DNA from: Cytophaga aurantiaca DSM 3654
GTDB taxonomy: Bacteria > Bacteroidota > Bacteroidia > Cytophagales > Cytophagaceae
NCBI RefSeq assembly: GCF_000379725.1
Contig: NZ_KB903620.1
Location: 112,663-176,662 of the forward strand
Direction of reading: 5' to 3'
DNA length: 64,000 nucleotides
Below the pieces are notes generated by a model. The model worked only from the letters and a program-made list of their open reading frames with translations. It was not told the origin of the DNA and made no database searches. A program made the translations under genes and the position numbers. Below, one piece after another: positions 17,469 to 25,508 of this stretch (within the stretch, counting starts at the first letter, position 1; every line of letters begins with the position of its first letter).

Positions 17469-17679
17469 GTTATGAATACTTTATGGCAATATCAATTCAT
17501 TGCCTCTATTTAAACTATACAAATGAACACATTATACATAAGTTGAATATTACACATCCATTATGCTTGTGTTAACAAATCACGTATCCGTGTAACAATA
17601 ACATAACAGCGGCATAACCTCTACGAAACATCTACAGGCTACCTTTATTGTATTCAATTCAACTAAACCAAAAAAGCGT

Positions 17680-17790
17680 ATGTTGAACTCGATTTTAAAC
17701 ATCCTTAATCGCCTGCAGCAAGCGATTGAAAACTTCCTTATCGGCATCTGGGTTGAATTCTATTCACCGTTCAGATTCAGAAATTCATAA
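17680..17790 (+). CDS. Possible 36-aa leader or small protein before the glycosyltransferase gene
   Basis: An ATG-started ORF encoding 36 residues: MLNSILNILNRLQQAIENF, then LIGIWVEFYSPFRFRNS. It has an amphipathic or hydrophobic helix and an aromatic, basic end. Its stop TAA directly precedes the TTG-ATG start of the glycosyltransferase gene, with only 3 nt between stop and ATG, which suggests translational coupling. It is too short to identify by family. It could be chance, but the spacing favours expression. Confidence 0.45.
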   Translation: MLNSILNILNRLQQAIENFLIGIWVEFYSPFRFRNS

Positions 17791-17793
17791 TTG

Positions 17794-18840
17794 ATGAAAA
17801 TACTTTATGCCATCCAGGGCACTGGTAATGGCCACTTAAGCAGATCTATGGATATTGTTCCGTTGTTACAAAAACGGGGCGATGTAGATGTGCTGGTAAG
17901 TGGCGTACAAGGCGATTTAAATTTGCCTTTTCCTGTAAAATATCAATTCAAAGGACTAAGTTTTATCTTCGGAAAAAAAGGTGGTGTAGATATGTACAAC
18001 ACGTTTTTAAAACTAAAATCAAAAAGGATTTATAACGAAATAAAACAATTGCCGATCCATGAATATGATCTGGTGATTAATGATTTTGAACCCATCAGCG
18101 CCTGGGCCTGCTATGCAGTGAACAAAGAATGCATCTCTCTGAGTCACCAGTCGGCTGTGCTTTCTCCGAAGGCCCCCAAGCCATCCAGTTACGATCTGAT
18201 TGGCCATACGATCTTGCGCTATTATGCGCCAAGTACAAAACAGTATGGCTTTCATTTTGAACGTTACGATAAAAATATTTTTACTCCTGTGATCCGTCAG
18301 CAGATTCGAAATGCAAAAGTGGAGAACCTTGGTCACTACACCGTGTATCTCCCTGCTTATGACGACGAACGCATATTGAAAAATCTGCTGCGGTTTGAAG
18401 ATGTACAGTGGCAGGTATTTTCCAAGCATAATAAAACTCCGATTATTGAAAAAAATGTTCGCATTTTGCCAATTCAAAATGAACTATTCATAAAAAGCCT
18501 TGCGACTGCAGAAGGTGTAATTTGCGGTGCCGGATTTGAAACACCGGCAGAGGCTTTGTTCATGAAAAAGAAAGTATTGGTTGTGCCGATGAAAGGTCAG
18601 TATGAACAGCATTGCAATGCTGCAGCACTTGCAGAAATGGGCGTTCCGGTAATTAAAAGTTTAAAGAAGAAACACTTCCCGACAATCGAAAAATGGTTGA
18701 AAAGCGATACACGTGTGGAAGTTGATTATCCGGATATTACCGACCGGATATTAGATCATATTTTTGCTAAACACACCGCAAACAAAGAAGCTATTGATAT
18801 TGCAAAAAAATGGGAGAAAGAACTTGATTTAGATGCATGA
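17794..18840 (+). CDS. MurG-like glycosyltransferase (GT-B fold)
   Basis: A 348-aa GT-B enzyme. The N-terminal glycine-rich loop YAIQGTGNGHLSRSMDIV and the C-terminal nucleotide-sugar site (VICGAGFETPAEALFMKKKVLVVPMKGQYEQ, split over residues ~245-275) resemble the MurG / Glyco_trans_1_3 group. I chose the ATG at 17794, not the TTG just before it. The acceptor is unknown; glycolipid synthesis is a common role for this subgroup. It overlaps the beta-glucosidase gene by 4 nt (ATGA), so the two are translationally coupled. Confidence 0.85.
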   Translation: MKILYAIQGTGNGHLSRSMDIVPLLQKRGDVDVLVSGVQGDLNLPFPVKYQFKGLSFIFGKKGGVDMYNTFLKLKSKRIYNEIKQLPIHEYDLVINDFEPISAWACYAVNKECISLSHQSAVLSPKAPKPSSYDLIGHTILRYYAPSTKQYGFHFERYDKNIFTPVIRQQIRNAKVENLGHYTVYLPAYDDERILKNLLRFEDVQWQVFSKHNKTPIIEKNVRILPIQNELFIKSLATAEGVICGAGFETPAEALFMKKKVLVVPMKGQYEQHCNAAALAEMGVPVIKSLKKKHFPTIEKWLKSDTRVEVDYPDITDRILDHIFAKHTANKEAIDIAKKWEKELDLDA

Positions 18841-20225
18841 TACTTTCAGAACCACAACAATCACTTTTCAAAGGCACGTCTGTTCTTTCTGAATATAAAA
18901 AAAACCTGGATCAAACATTTGTCTGGGGTGTCTCTTCTTCGGCCTATCAAACAGAAGGCGCGTATAATGTAGATGGGAAAGGTCCATCTATCTGGGATAC
19001 GTTTACCAATGAAAATAAAAATAAAATAAAGGATAAAAAGAATGCGAACATTGCATGCGATTTTTATTCGCGTTACGAAGACGACATAAAACTAATGCAG
19101 GCATTAGGCATCAATCATTTTCGTTTTTCAATTTCATGGGCCCGCATCATACCAAATGGTGTCGGTGAAATAAATCCGGCAGGCTTAGCATTTTATGATC
19201 GTTTAATTGATACGTGCTTAAAGTATGGCATTACTCCATGGGTAACGTTGTATCATTGGGATCTGCCGCAAGCGCTAGAAAATAAAGGTGGCTGGACAAA
19301 CAGAGAAGTCGTACACTGGTTTACCGATTATGTATCTGTTTGTGTGAAACATTTTGGTGATCGCGTAAGCAACTGGATGGTGATGAATGAACCCATGGTG
19401 TTTGTTGGTGCAGGTTATTTTTTAGGTATACATGCTCCCGGGAAAAGAGGAATGAAAAACTTTCTGCCCGCTATCCATCATGCGGTGTTGAGCATGTGTG
19501 AAGGAGCGCGAACAATCAAAGCTCTCCAGCCAAACGCAGAAGTGGGTACTACATTTTCATGTTCGCATATAGAGCCTTACAGAAACATAGAAAAAGATCA
19601 TTTAGCAGCAATCAAAGTAGATGCACTGTTAAACAGAATGTTCATCGAACCCACGCTGGGCATGGGATACCCGGTAGATGTATTAACACCTTTACGTGAT
19701 ATTCATAAATACATCCTTCCGGGCGACGAGCACAAAATGCAATTTGAATTCGATTTTATAGGCGTTCAGAATTATACCCGAGAGTTTGTAAAACACTCGT
19801 GGTTTACTCCATACCTAAAAGCACGATTGATAAGCGCCCCTAGCCGCAAAGTACAGCATACATTGATGAATTGGGAAGTATATCCGGAAGCCATCTACCA
19901 CATGATCAAAAAATTCGATACCTATCCCGGAGTGAAAAAAATTCTGATTACTGAAAACGGCGCGGCGTTTGAAGACAAACATCACGAGACCATTATCTCC
20001 GATCATATGCGAACGGTTTATCTGCAGGATCACATTGAGCAGGTTTTAAAAGCACGATCAGAAGGTTCAAAAGTTGAGGGCTATTTTGTATGGACCTGGA
20101 CGGATAATTTTGAATGGGCTGAAGGCTATCACCCGCGTTTTGGCCTGATTTACACAGACTTTAATACACAAAAACGTGTTGTCAAAGAATCGGGGTTGTG
20201 GTATGGCAATTTTATCCGTGGTTAA
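18837..20225 (+). CDS. bglA: GH1 beta-glucosidase
   Basis: A 462-aa family 1 glycoside hydrolase with no signal peptide, so it works in the cytoplasm on cellobiose or short cellodextrins. The acid/base Glu185 lies in NWMVMNEP and the nucleophile Glu373 in ILITENGAA; other family marks are SAYQTEGA and YHWDLPQAL. About 27 extra residues precede the barrel, slightly longer than typical. The start overlaps the upstream glycosyltransferase stop. Aryl-phospho-beta-glucosidase activity is less likely because no PTS genes are near. Confidence 0.93.
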   Translation: MILSEPQQSLFKGTSVLSEYKKNLDQTFVWGVSSSAYQTEGAYNVDGKGPSIWDTFTNENKNKIKDKKNANIACDFYSRYEDDIKLMQALGINHFRFSISWARIIPNGVGEINPAGLAFYDRLIDTCLKYGITPWVTLYHWDLPQALENKGGWTNREVVHWFTDYVSVCVKHFGDRVSNWMVMNEPMVFVGAGYFLGIHAPGKRGMKNFLPAIHHAVLSMCEGARTIKALQPNAEVGTTFSCSHIEPYRNIEKDHLAAIKVDALLNRMFIEPTLGMGYPVDVLTPLRDIHKYILPGDEHKMQFEFDFIGVQNYTREFVKHSWFTPYLKARLISAPSRKVQHTLMNWEVYPEAIYHMIKKFDTYPGVKKILITENGAAFEDKHHETIISDHMRTVYLQDHIEQVLKARSEGSKVEGYFVWTWTDNFEWAEGYHPRFGLIYTDFNTQKRVVKESGLWYGNFIRG

Positions 20226-20373
20226 ACATCCATTCTGTATACTGAATATTATATAATTCCTTCGTATTTTTTTCTTTAAGTATAATCTGTATTACTAAAA
20301 TATAGTTTACCTTAGTATACTATAATTCAAGACAGCTGGATCATAGATTCCTTCCATTAATATTAAAATTGTT

Positions 20374-22359
20374 ATGCTACGATTAGACAATACTGCGATT
20401 CAAACCGACGTTCATAAACTCTTTTATGGCTCTTCATCCGGAAAACTCTGGGAAGGTGCGGAATGGATTGAAACAAACGGTCTTGGCGGTTGGGCAGGCA
20501 GTTCCTTAAGCGGATGCAATACACGCAGGTATCATGGCTTGCTGGTGGCAGCAACCAAGCCACCTACAGAACGAACAGTATTGGTAAATAAGCTGGATGA
20601 AATCATAGTATTGAATGATGAGTGGACACATTTGAGCACAAATAAATTTCGTGAAGCCCTGTCTCCGCAAGGATATCAGCACCTGAGCGAATTTAAAAAA
20701 GACCTTTTCCCTGAGTTTACATTTGAGGCAAACGGTGTTGTGATCAGAAAAACAATTGCAATGTTGCATGGAGAAAATACAACTGTGATTATCTACAATG
20801 TATTGCAGGCCCCGTCTTCCTTTACATTTAAATTATTGCCTTTAATCAGCAGCAGAGACTATCATTCGCTGCACAAAGCAAATGATGTATTTGATCCAAC
20901 ATGCACATTTGAAGATGGTTTGTTCACAACACAGCCCTACGCTTCTTCACCCGAAATTTTCATATCTATACCAAACGCTTCCCTTCGCAAAGATCCAAAC
21001 TGGTTCTATCAGTTCGATTATGCAGTTGATCGCTACCGCGGCTTGGAGTGTGAAGAAGATCTGTTCAATCATGGAACATTCTCGTTAACACTTAATGCCG
21101 GAGATTCTTTTGGCATTATTCTTTCAACAGCAAACCCAACGGGCAGAGATGCATTTTATTTATACGAACAGGAACGTTTGAGAAGAGTACAATTGCTTGA
21201 TGGAAAGTCTACAAATACAACCATTCAGCAATTAACGCTTTCTGCAAATCAATTTGTTGTTCAGCGTTCTGAATCTTTAAAAACAGTTATCGCCGGTTAC
21301 CACTGGTTCACAGACTGGGGAAGAGATACGATGATTGCATTGCCTGGCTTATGTTTAACAACTGGTAAGTTTGATGATGCACGACGCATTTTAAAAGCAT
21401 TTGCAGAAAGTGTACAGAATGGTATGATTCCAAACCGTTTCAAAGACGGCGACGAAGCACCGGAATACAACAATGTGGATGGTACGCTTTGGTATTTTGT
21501 AGCGGTATATAGATACCTGCAAACAACGCAAGATCGCAATTTTGTATTGAATGAAATTTTACCCGTATTAAAAGATATCGTTGATCATCATTTTAAAGGC
21601 ACCTTATACAACATTAAAGTTGATGAAGATGGCTTATTGTATGCAGGCGAAGTTGGTCAGCAACTAACGTGGATGGATGCAAAGGTTGGTGATTGGGTAG
21701 TGACTCCAAGAATGGGTAAGCCGGTTGAGATTCAGGCATTGTGGTACAACAGCTTAAAAATATTCGCGCATTTATTAGATATCAATTATCAATCGCAGGA
21801 TGCTTCTGCAATGGAAGAAGCCGCTCAAAAAGTGAAAGATACTTTTGCAACACGCTTCTGGAATCAGGATGGAAATTATTTATACGATTTGATTGATGAA
21901 AACAATCAACCGGACAATTCTATCCGTCCGAATCAGTTGTTTGCGATCAGCCTTCCGTTCCAATTGCTTGAGGGTGAAAAAGCGCAAGCCGTATTTAATT
22001 GTGTTGAAGAACATTTATATACTCCGGTTGGCCTGCGCAGTTTAAGTCCGCACGATCAGAATTATTATGGCATTTATCAGGGCGACTGGAGAAGACGTGA
22101 TGCGTCGTATCACCAAGGAACAGTCTGGAGCTGGTTATTGGGACCATATGTAGATGTTATGATGCGTGTAGGCGGAGAGCATGCGTACCGTTTAAGTCAG
22201 AAAGTAATTTATAATTTTGCATACCATTTAGAAGAAAGCTGCATCGGCAGTGTTTCTGAAATTTTTGATGGTGATGCTCCTCATCATCCGCGCGGCTGTG
22301 TAGCACAAGCCTGGGGTGTTTCGGAAGTATTAAGAGTGATTGATGAATACAATCTGTAA
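20374..22359 (+). CDS. Glycogen debranching enzyme (amylo-alpha-1,6-glucosidase type)
   Basis: A 661-aa two-domain protein: an N-terminal GDE_N beta-sandwich domain (LGGWAGSSLSGCNTRRYHGLL, residues ~30-50) and a C-terminal (alpha/alpha)6 barrel. Catalytic-region motifs are YHWFTDWGRDTMIALPGL, NVDGTLWYF and FDGDAPHHPRGC. It removes alpha-1,6 branches from glycogen. It has no secretion signal. It follows the GH1 gene after 148 nt and is closed by a terminator, so its own promoter is possible. Confidence 0.92.
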   Translation: MLRLDNTAIQTDVHKLFYGSSSGKLWEGAEWIETNGLGGWAGSSLSGCNTRRYHGLLVAATKPPTERTVLVNKLDEIIVLNDEWTHLSTNKFREALSPQGYQHLSEFKKDLFPEFTFEANGVVIRKTIAMLHGENTTVIIYNVLQAPSSFTFKLLPLISSRDYHSLHKANDVFDPTCTFEDGLFTTQPYASSPEIFISIPNASLRKDPNWFYQFDYAVDRYRGLECEEDLFNHGTFSLTLNAGDSFGIILSTANPTGRDAFYLYEQERLRRVQLLDGKSTNTTIQQLTLSANQFVVQRSESLKTVIAGYHWFTDWGRDTMIALPGLCLTTGKFDDARRILKAFAESVQNGMIPNRFKDGDEAPEYNNVDGTLWYFVAVYRYLQTTQDRNFVLNEILPVLKDIVDHHFKGTLYNIKVDEDGLLYAGEVGQQLTWMDAKVGDWVVTPRMGKPVEIQALWYNSLKIFAHLLDINYQSQDASAMEEAAQKVKDTFATRFWNQDGNYLYDLIDENNQPDNSIRPNQLFAISLPFQLLEGEKAQAVFNCVEEHLYTPVGLRSLSPHDQNYYGIYQGDWRRRDASYHQGTVWSWLLGPYVDVMMRVGGEHAYRLSQKVIYNFAYHLEESCIGSVSEIFDGDAPHHPRGCVAQAWGVSEVLRVIDEYNL

Positions 22360-22400
22360 GTATTAGGTTTTAGGTAATAGGTTTTAAGATATCGTTACAT
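22357..22400. repeat. Copy of a dispersed 3'-end repeat (AAGTA-TTAGGTTTTA type)
   Basis: The stretch beginning in the debranching-enzyme stop codon (AAGTATTAGGTTTTAGGTAA...) is about 80% like the stretch at 39036 that starts in the GlxA-type regulator stop codon. Both then read AGGTTTTAAGA or TGTTTTAAGA. It is therefore a repeat, not coincidental UTR. Confidence 0.5.
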
Positions 22401-22403
22401 ATT

Positions 22404-22437
22404 AAAAGCATCTCGCAAAACAGCGGGATGCTTTTTT
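22404..22437 (+). terminator. Terminator of the debranching enzyme gene
   Basis: AAAAGCATCTCGC at 22404-22416 pairs with GCGGGATGCTTTT at 22423-22435 (one G-T pair) and is followed by a T run. Confidence 0.85.
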
Positions 22438-22487
22438 GTTTTACAAAAAAATATTATCGGATTGAGACCAGTTAATCATGAAGGATG

Positions 22488-22517
22488 AAAAACTATTAGT
22501 TTTTATCCCTACGGGAT
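22488..22517. repeat. Two adjacent small palindromes
   Basis: AAAAACT-ATT-AGTTTTT at 22488-22504, followed by ATCCC-TAC-GGGAT at 22505-22517. The second has the same style (short GC core, AT ends) as palindromes at 41923 and 16120. The 299-nt gap 22360-22658 otherwise holds only the terminator and no credible gene. Confidence 0.45.
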
Positions 22518-22658
22518 CAAGTGCATTTATTACCTTAATTCAAATATACTTATAAGACATATCGCCTGATTCCGGAATCTTTATAAATTCAACTCAAATG
22601 AAACTACATTCCATAATAAATTAGTATTTTTAGTTAACCGTATCAAACCCCTAGCCCA

Positions 22659-23555
22659 TTGAATGCTCAAAATAACATATCAAAAAAAATACTTTTTATA
22701 GGTATTGTATTCAGCATGTTTATGTGGGGCTTAAGCTGGCCTTCCGGAAAAGTTGCGGCAGCCTATGGTGACCCGATATCAATAGTGTTGATCCGCTATG
22801 CCGTTGTATTCCTTAGTTCGCTTCCAATTGTATTTTTTATGAAAGCACCCTTAACAATGAACAAAAAGGGATTGCTTCCATTGATTGGCGCGGGATTGCT
22901 TTTGTCCATTTATACGTTTTTGTTTTTTTATGGCTTGAAGAACGGACTTGCCGGGGCAGGTGGTGTGTTGGTTACAACGATGAATCCGATCATGGCTTAT
23001 GGAATCGGTTTAGTAATCAACAGAAACAAGCCTTCAAGAAATGAAACAATCGGATTGATATTGGGTGTACTTGCAGGCGCAACGCTCTTAAAGGTATGGG
23101 GAAGCACGGATGAATTATTTTCCTCAGGAAATTTGTATTTCTTATTGGCTGCATTTGTTTGGGCAGTACTGAGCCGGATTACGTCGAAAGCTTCGACTTA
23201 CGGCTCTTCTATGACCTTTAGTTTGTGGATGTATCTTGCAACTGCTCTTATTATGCTGCCGCTGGTTGATTACAGTTCTTTAAAAGAAACACTTGTTATT
23301 GCAGATGGCTATTTCTGGTGGAACATTTTTTTCAGTGCTGTGTTTGCAACTTCACTTGCCACAACCTATTACTTTTATGCAACAACAACCTTAGGTCCTG
23401 AGAAAGCAAGCAGCTTTATTTTCTTAGTTCCTGTTTCAGCGGCTGTGTCTTCGTGGTTTTTTTTAGGTGAAGCATTACAGATACATACCATCATTGGCGG
23501 TGTATTGGGAATTGCTGCAGTGTATATGATCAATAGAAAAAAGGAAATTGTGTAA
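22659..23555 (+). CDS. EamA/DMT-family drug/metabolite transporter
   Basis: A 298-aa inner-membrane transporter with ten predicted helices in two EamA repeats (residues ~8-145 and ~155-295). Family marks are MFMWGLSWPSGKVAA, GGVLVTTMNPIMAYG and PVSAAVSSWFFLGEAL. The start is a TTG, the only choice that keeps the first helix intact. The substrate is unknown. Its stop overlaps the start of the next gene in TAATG, so both are coupled. Confidence 0.85.
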   Translation: MNAQNNISKKILFIGIVFSMFMWGLSWPSGKVAAAYGDPISIVLIRYAVVFLSSLPIVFFMKAPLTMNKKGLLPLIGAGLLLSIYTFLFFYGLKNGLAGAGGVLVTTMNPIMAYGIGLVINRNKPSRNETIGLILGVLAGATLLKVWGSTDELFSSGNLYFLLAAFVWAVLSRITSKASTYGSSMTFSLWMYLATALIMLPLVDYSSLKETLVIADGYFWWNIFFSAVFATSLATTYYFYATTTLGPEKASSFIFLVPVSAAVSSWFFLGEALQIHTIIGGVLGIAAVYMINRKKEIV

Positions 23556-24190
23556 TGAAAGCAATTGTTTTTGATGCGCTGAAAACTATTTTCATTTATA
23601 CAATCCTTTGTGTAGCTACCTTTCTTATATCTACTACCATACTGGAATATACCAGCTTCAATGAGCAAGCAGCCTTTCTTAAATACAAACAGGAATACTT
23701 ACATATCACAAGCTGGAAAATAGCTTTTTACATACATGTCTTTACAAGTATTTTTTGTCTGATCGCAGGCTTCACGCAATTTTCAAAATCGCTGCAAACA
23801 GAATATCCCGCCTTACACAGATTCATTGGGAAGGTATATGTGTTTAACATACTTGTAATCAATTTTCCTGCAGCGCTGATCATGGCCTATTATGCCAATG
23901 GTCTGCTGCCGACTAAAATTGCATTTACCATATTGGATTGCCTTTGGTTTTGGTTTACACTAAAGGCTTTTCTTGAAGTTAAAAAGAGAAATTTCAAAAG
24001 TCATGAAAATTATATGATCCGAAGTTACGCGCTTACATTTTCAGCTATCACGCTTCGTACATGGAAACTTATCTTATCAAGTACAACAGACATCGATCCG
24101 GATTCTTTATACATGATCAATGCCTGGCTTGGCTTTGTGCCCAACTTACTTGCTGCTGAATATTATATATGGATGAAAAATAAGGGATGA
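23555..24190 (+). CDS. DUF2306-type integral membrane protein
   Basis: A 211-aa protein with about six hydrophobic segments. The pattern with His in helices (YIHVFTSIFCLIAGF, LHRFIGKVYVFN, SHENYMIRSYALTFSAI) matches the DUF2306 family, whose conserved histidines suggest heme or electron transfer. The function is not known. Translationally coupled to the EamA transporter. It is convergent with the microprotein array, with no space between the stop codons. Confidence 0.75.
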   Translation: MKAIVFDALKTIFIYTILCVATFLISTTILEYTSFNEQAAFLKYKQEYLHITSWKIAFYIHVFTSIFCLIAGFTQFSKSLQTEYPALHRFIGKVYVFNILVINFPAALIMAYYANGLLPTKIAFTILDCLWFWFTLKAFLEVKKRNFKSHENYMIRSYALTFSAITLRTWKLILSSTTDIDPDSLYMINAWLGFVPNLLAAEYYIWMKNKG

Positions 24191-24391
24191 TTATGTTCTG
24201 CTAAAACTTTCGCCGATACACACCCGAAATAAAACAAATCCCATAAATAAAAAACTTACAATAAAGCATAGAATTGCTGCACTTACAGCAACTGCATCTC
24301 CCTTTCCTCTAAGTTCTTTATATACTTTCGAAGAAATAACAAACGAACTGAAAAGAACTACCAGAAATCCTATTAAAAGAACAATGAGCAT
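24191..24391 (-). CDS. Tandem-array membrane microprotein, member 5 (66 aa)
   Basis: Last member of a five-gene tandem array of small paralogous proteins. It has two hydrophobic helices, joined by the conserved ISSKVYKELRGKGDAVAV segment, and the tail GESFSRT, a variant of the FSRR end of its paralogues. There is no Cys-rich or signal-peptide feature. The most diverged copy. Its stop codon abuts the stop of the DUF2306 gene on the other strand. Confidence 0.7.
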   Translation of the reverse strand: MLIVLLIGFLVVLFSSFVISSKVYKELRGKGDAVAVSAAILCFIVSFLFMGFVLFRVCIGESFSRT

Positions 24392-24425
24392 ATAATACGT
24401 AAATTAAGTTAAGCAAAATCGAGAG

Positions 24426-24635
24426 TTATCTTCTACTGAATCCACCCGTTAATTGTGCCCATACATACAGAACACCCAGGCCTATAACAAAAAGGCTCAA
24501 AAGAAAGAATATAATAGAAAAGAATCCTGCAAATTTATTTCCATCATAACTTAATGTTCGGTACACTTTACGGGAAATATATAAAGAACTTAGTATCGTT
24601 ACTATAAGTCCTATAAATAAAAGTACTAGTTCCAT
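24426..24635 (-). CDS. Tandem-array membrane microprotein, member 4 (69 aa)
   Basis: I set the start at the ATG at 24635 (MELVLLFIGLI); the longer frame adds 21 polar residues and overlaps the previous gene. The shared core is ISRKVYRTLSYDGNKFAGFF between two membrane helices, and the end is TGGFSRR. The gap of 59 nt to member 3 and the same strand suggest one transcript. Function unknown. Confidence 0.75.
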   Translation of the reverse strand: MELVLLFIGLIVTILSSLYISRKVYRTLSYDGNKFAGFFSIIFFLLSLFVIGLGVLYVWAQLTGGFSRR

Positions 24636-24694
24636 ATCTGAAAGATTAAATCGAATCTGTTTTATTTTTAGAATACATTGACTGTCCAAAAGGA

Positions 24695-24922
24695 TCACCG
24701 CCTACTGAAATCTTCTTCGAATAAAACGAACCAGACAAAAAACACTCCAATCGTAATTACCGCAATACTTGTAATAAAACATAAAGCTGTAAATATGATA
24801 TAATATGGATTGTTGTTATTTTTAAGCGTCTTATATACTTTTCTGGAAATAAAAAAGCTACTTAAGATTATAAAAAATATAACTACCCATACTAAGACTG
24901 CTTCTATATTATTTGCATCCAT
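24695..24922 (-). CDS. Tandem-array membrane microprotein, member 3 (75 aa)
   Basis: Two-helix membrane protein with the array core ISRKVYKTLKNNNNPYYIIF and the tail FEEDFSRR. It has an acidic N-terminus (MDANNIEAV). It is most like member 2, with which it shares ALCFITSI/SIASFITSI after the core. No known family recognised. Confidence 0.75.
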   Translation of the reverse strand: MDANNIEAVLVWVVIFFIILSSFFISRKVYKTLKNNNNPYYIIFTALCFITSIAVITIGVFFVWFVLFEEDFSRR

Positions 24923-24985
24923 GTTTTTTAAAGTTTAACGATTCAAAATAAATTACCTTATACTCTACTGACCAGCCAATCAAAT

Positions 24986-25162
24986 TCAAAGAAAGAGTAT
25001 GGCAAATATTATAATCACAATGCTGGTAATAAAAGATGCGATTGAAAATATCAAGGCATACTCGTTATTTTTAGATTTTAATGCCTTATACACTTTCCAG
25101 GAAATAAAAAAAGAAATTAAGGCAATTACAAATAAGGTTAATAGTACAAGAGAAATTGACAT
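24986..25162 (-). CDS. Tandem-array membrane microprotein, member 2 (58 aa, probably truncated by frameshift)
   Basis: A 58-aa ORF, missed by usual length filters. It reads MSISLVLLTLFVIALISFF, then the array core ISWKVYKALKSKNNEYALIF, a second helix, and stops at ILFL. The other members all continue to an SRR/NRR/SRT tail. One nucleotide out of frame, the DNA just after reads FFEFDWLVSRV and stops, at 24958, much like the FEEDFSRR tail of member 3, so a recent frameshift is likely. The start is set by the ATG after a clear AT-rich leader. Confidence 0.65.
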   Translation of the reverse strand: MSISLVLLTLFVIALISFFISWKVYKALKSKNNEYALIFSIASFITSIVIIIFAILFL

Positions 25163-25205
25163 AAATTTTTACTGATTTGTATAATGAAACAAATATTAAG
25201 TAAAG

Positions 25206-25412
25206 TTACCTTCTGTTGAATCCGTCACGGAAAACAACCCAAACAATTGCCGCAGCAATGTAGATTAAAATAAATGTACCAATAAAACTACCTGCAGCAA
25301 TTATTATTGCGGCAGGATTTCCTTTTTTATCCAATACTTTATAAATCTTTAAGGCAACAAAAAATGCACCCAGCAAAGCTGTAAGTAACATTATAATTCC
25401 AGGAGTTTCCAT
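25206..25412 (-). CDS. Tandem-array membrane microprotein, member 1 (68 aa)
   Basis: First gene of the array in transcription order. It has the core FVALKIYKVLDKKGNPAAII between two helices and the tail RDGFNRR. The N-terminal helix (MLLTALLGAFF) starts almost at once after METPGI. It lies 43 nt before member 2. It has no recognised family; see the array finding. Confidence 0.75.
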   Translation of the reverse strand: METPGIIMLLTALLGAFFVALKIYKVLDKKGNPAAIIIAAGSFIGTFILIYIAAAIVWVVFRDGFNRR

Positions 25413-25508
25413 ATTTTATATAATGAAATATATAGTACTGCTAAGTTATTTTTATTTATTAAAAACAGTAAATTCAGCATTCTTTTCTTTAAACATTCAA
25501 TGAATTTT

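Noticed and set aside
22479-22556. 25-codon ORF starting at the ATG near 22479
   Set aside because: It lies across two palindromes and looks like chance reading of repeat DNA.
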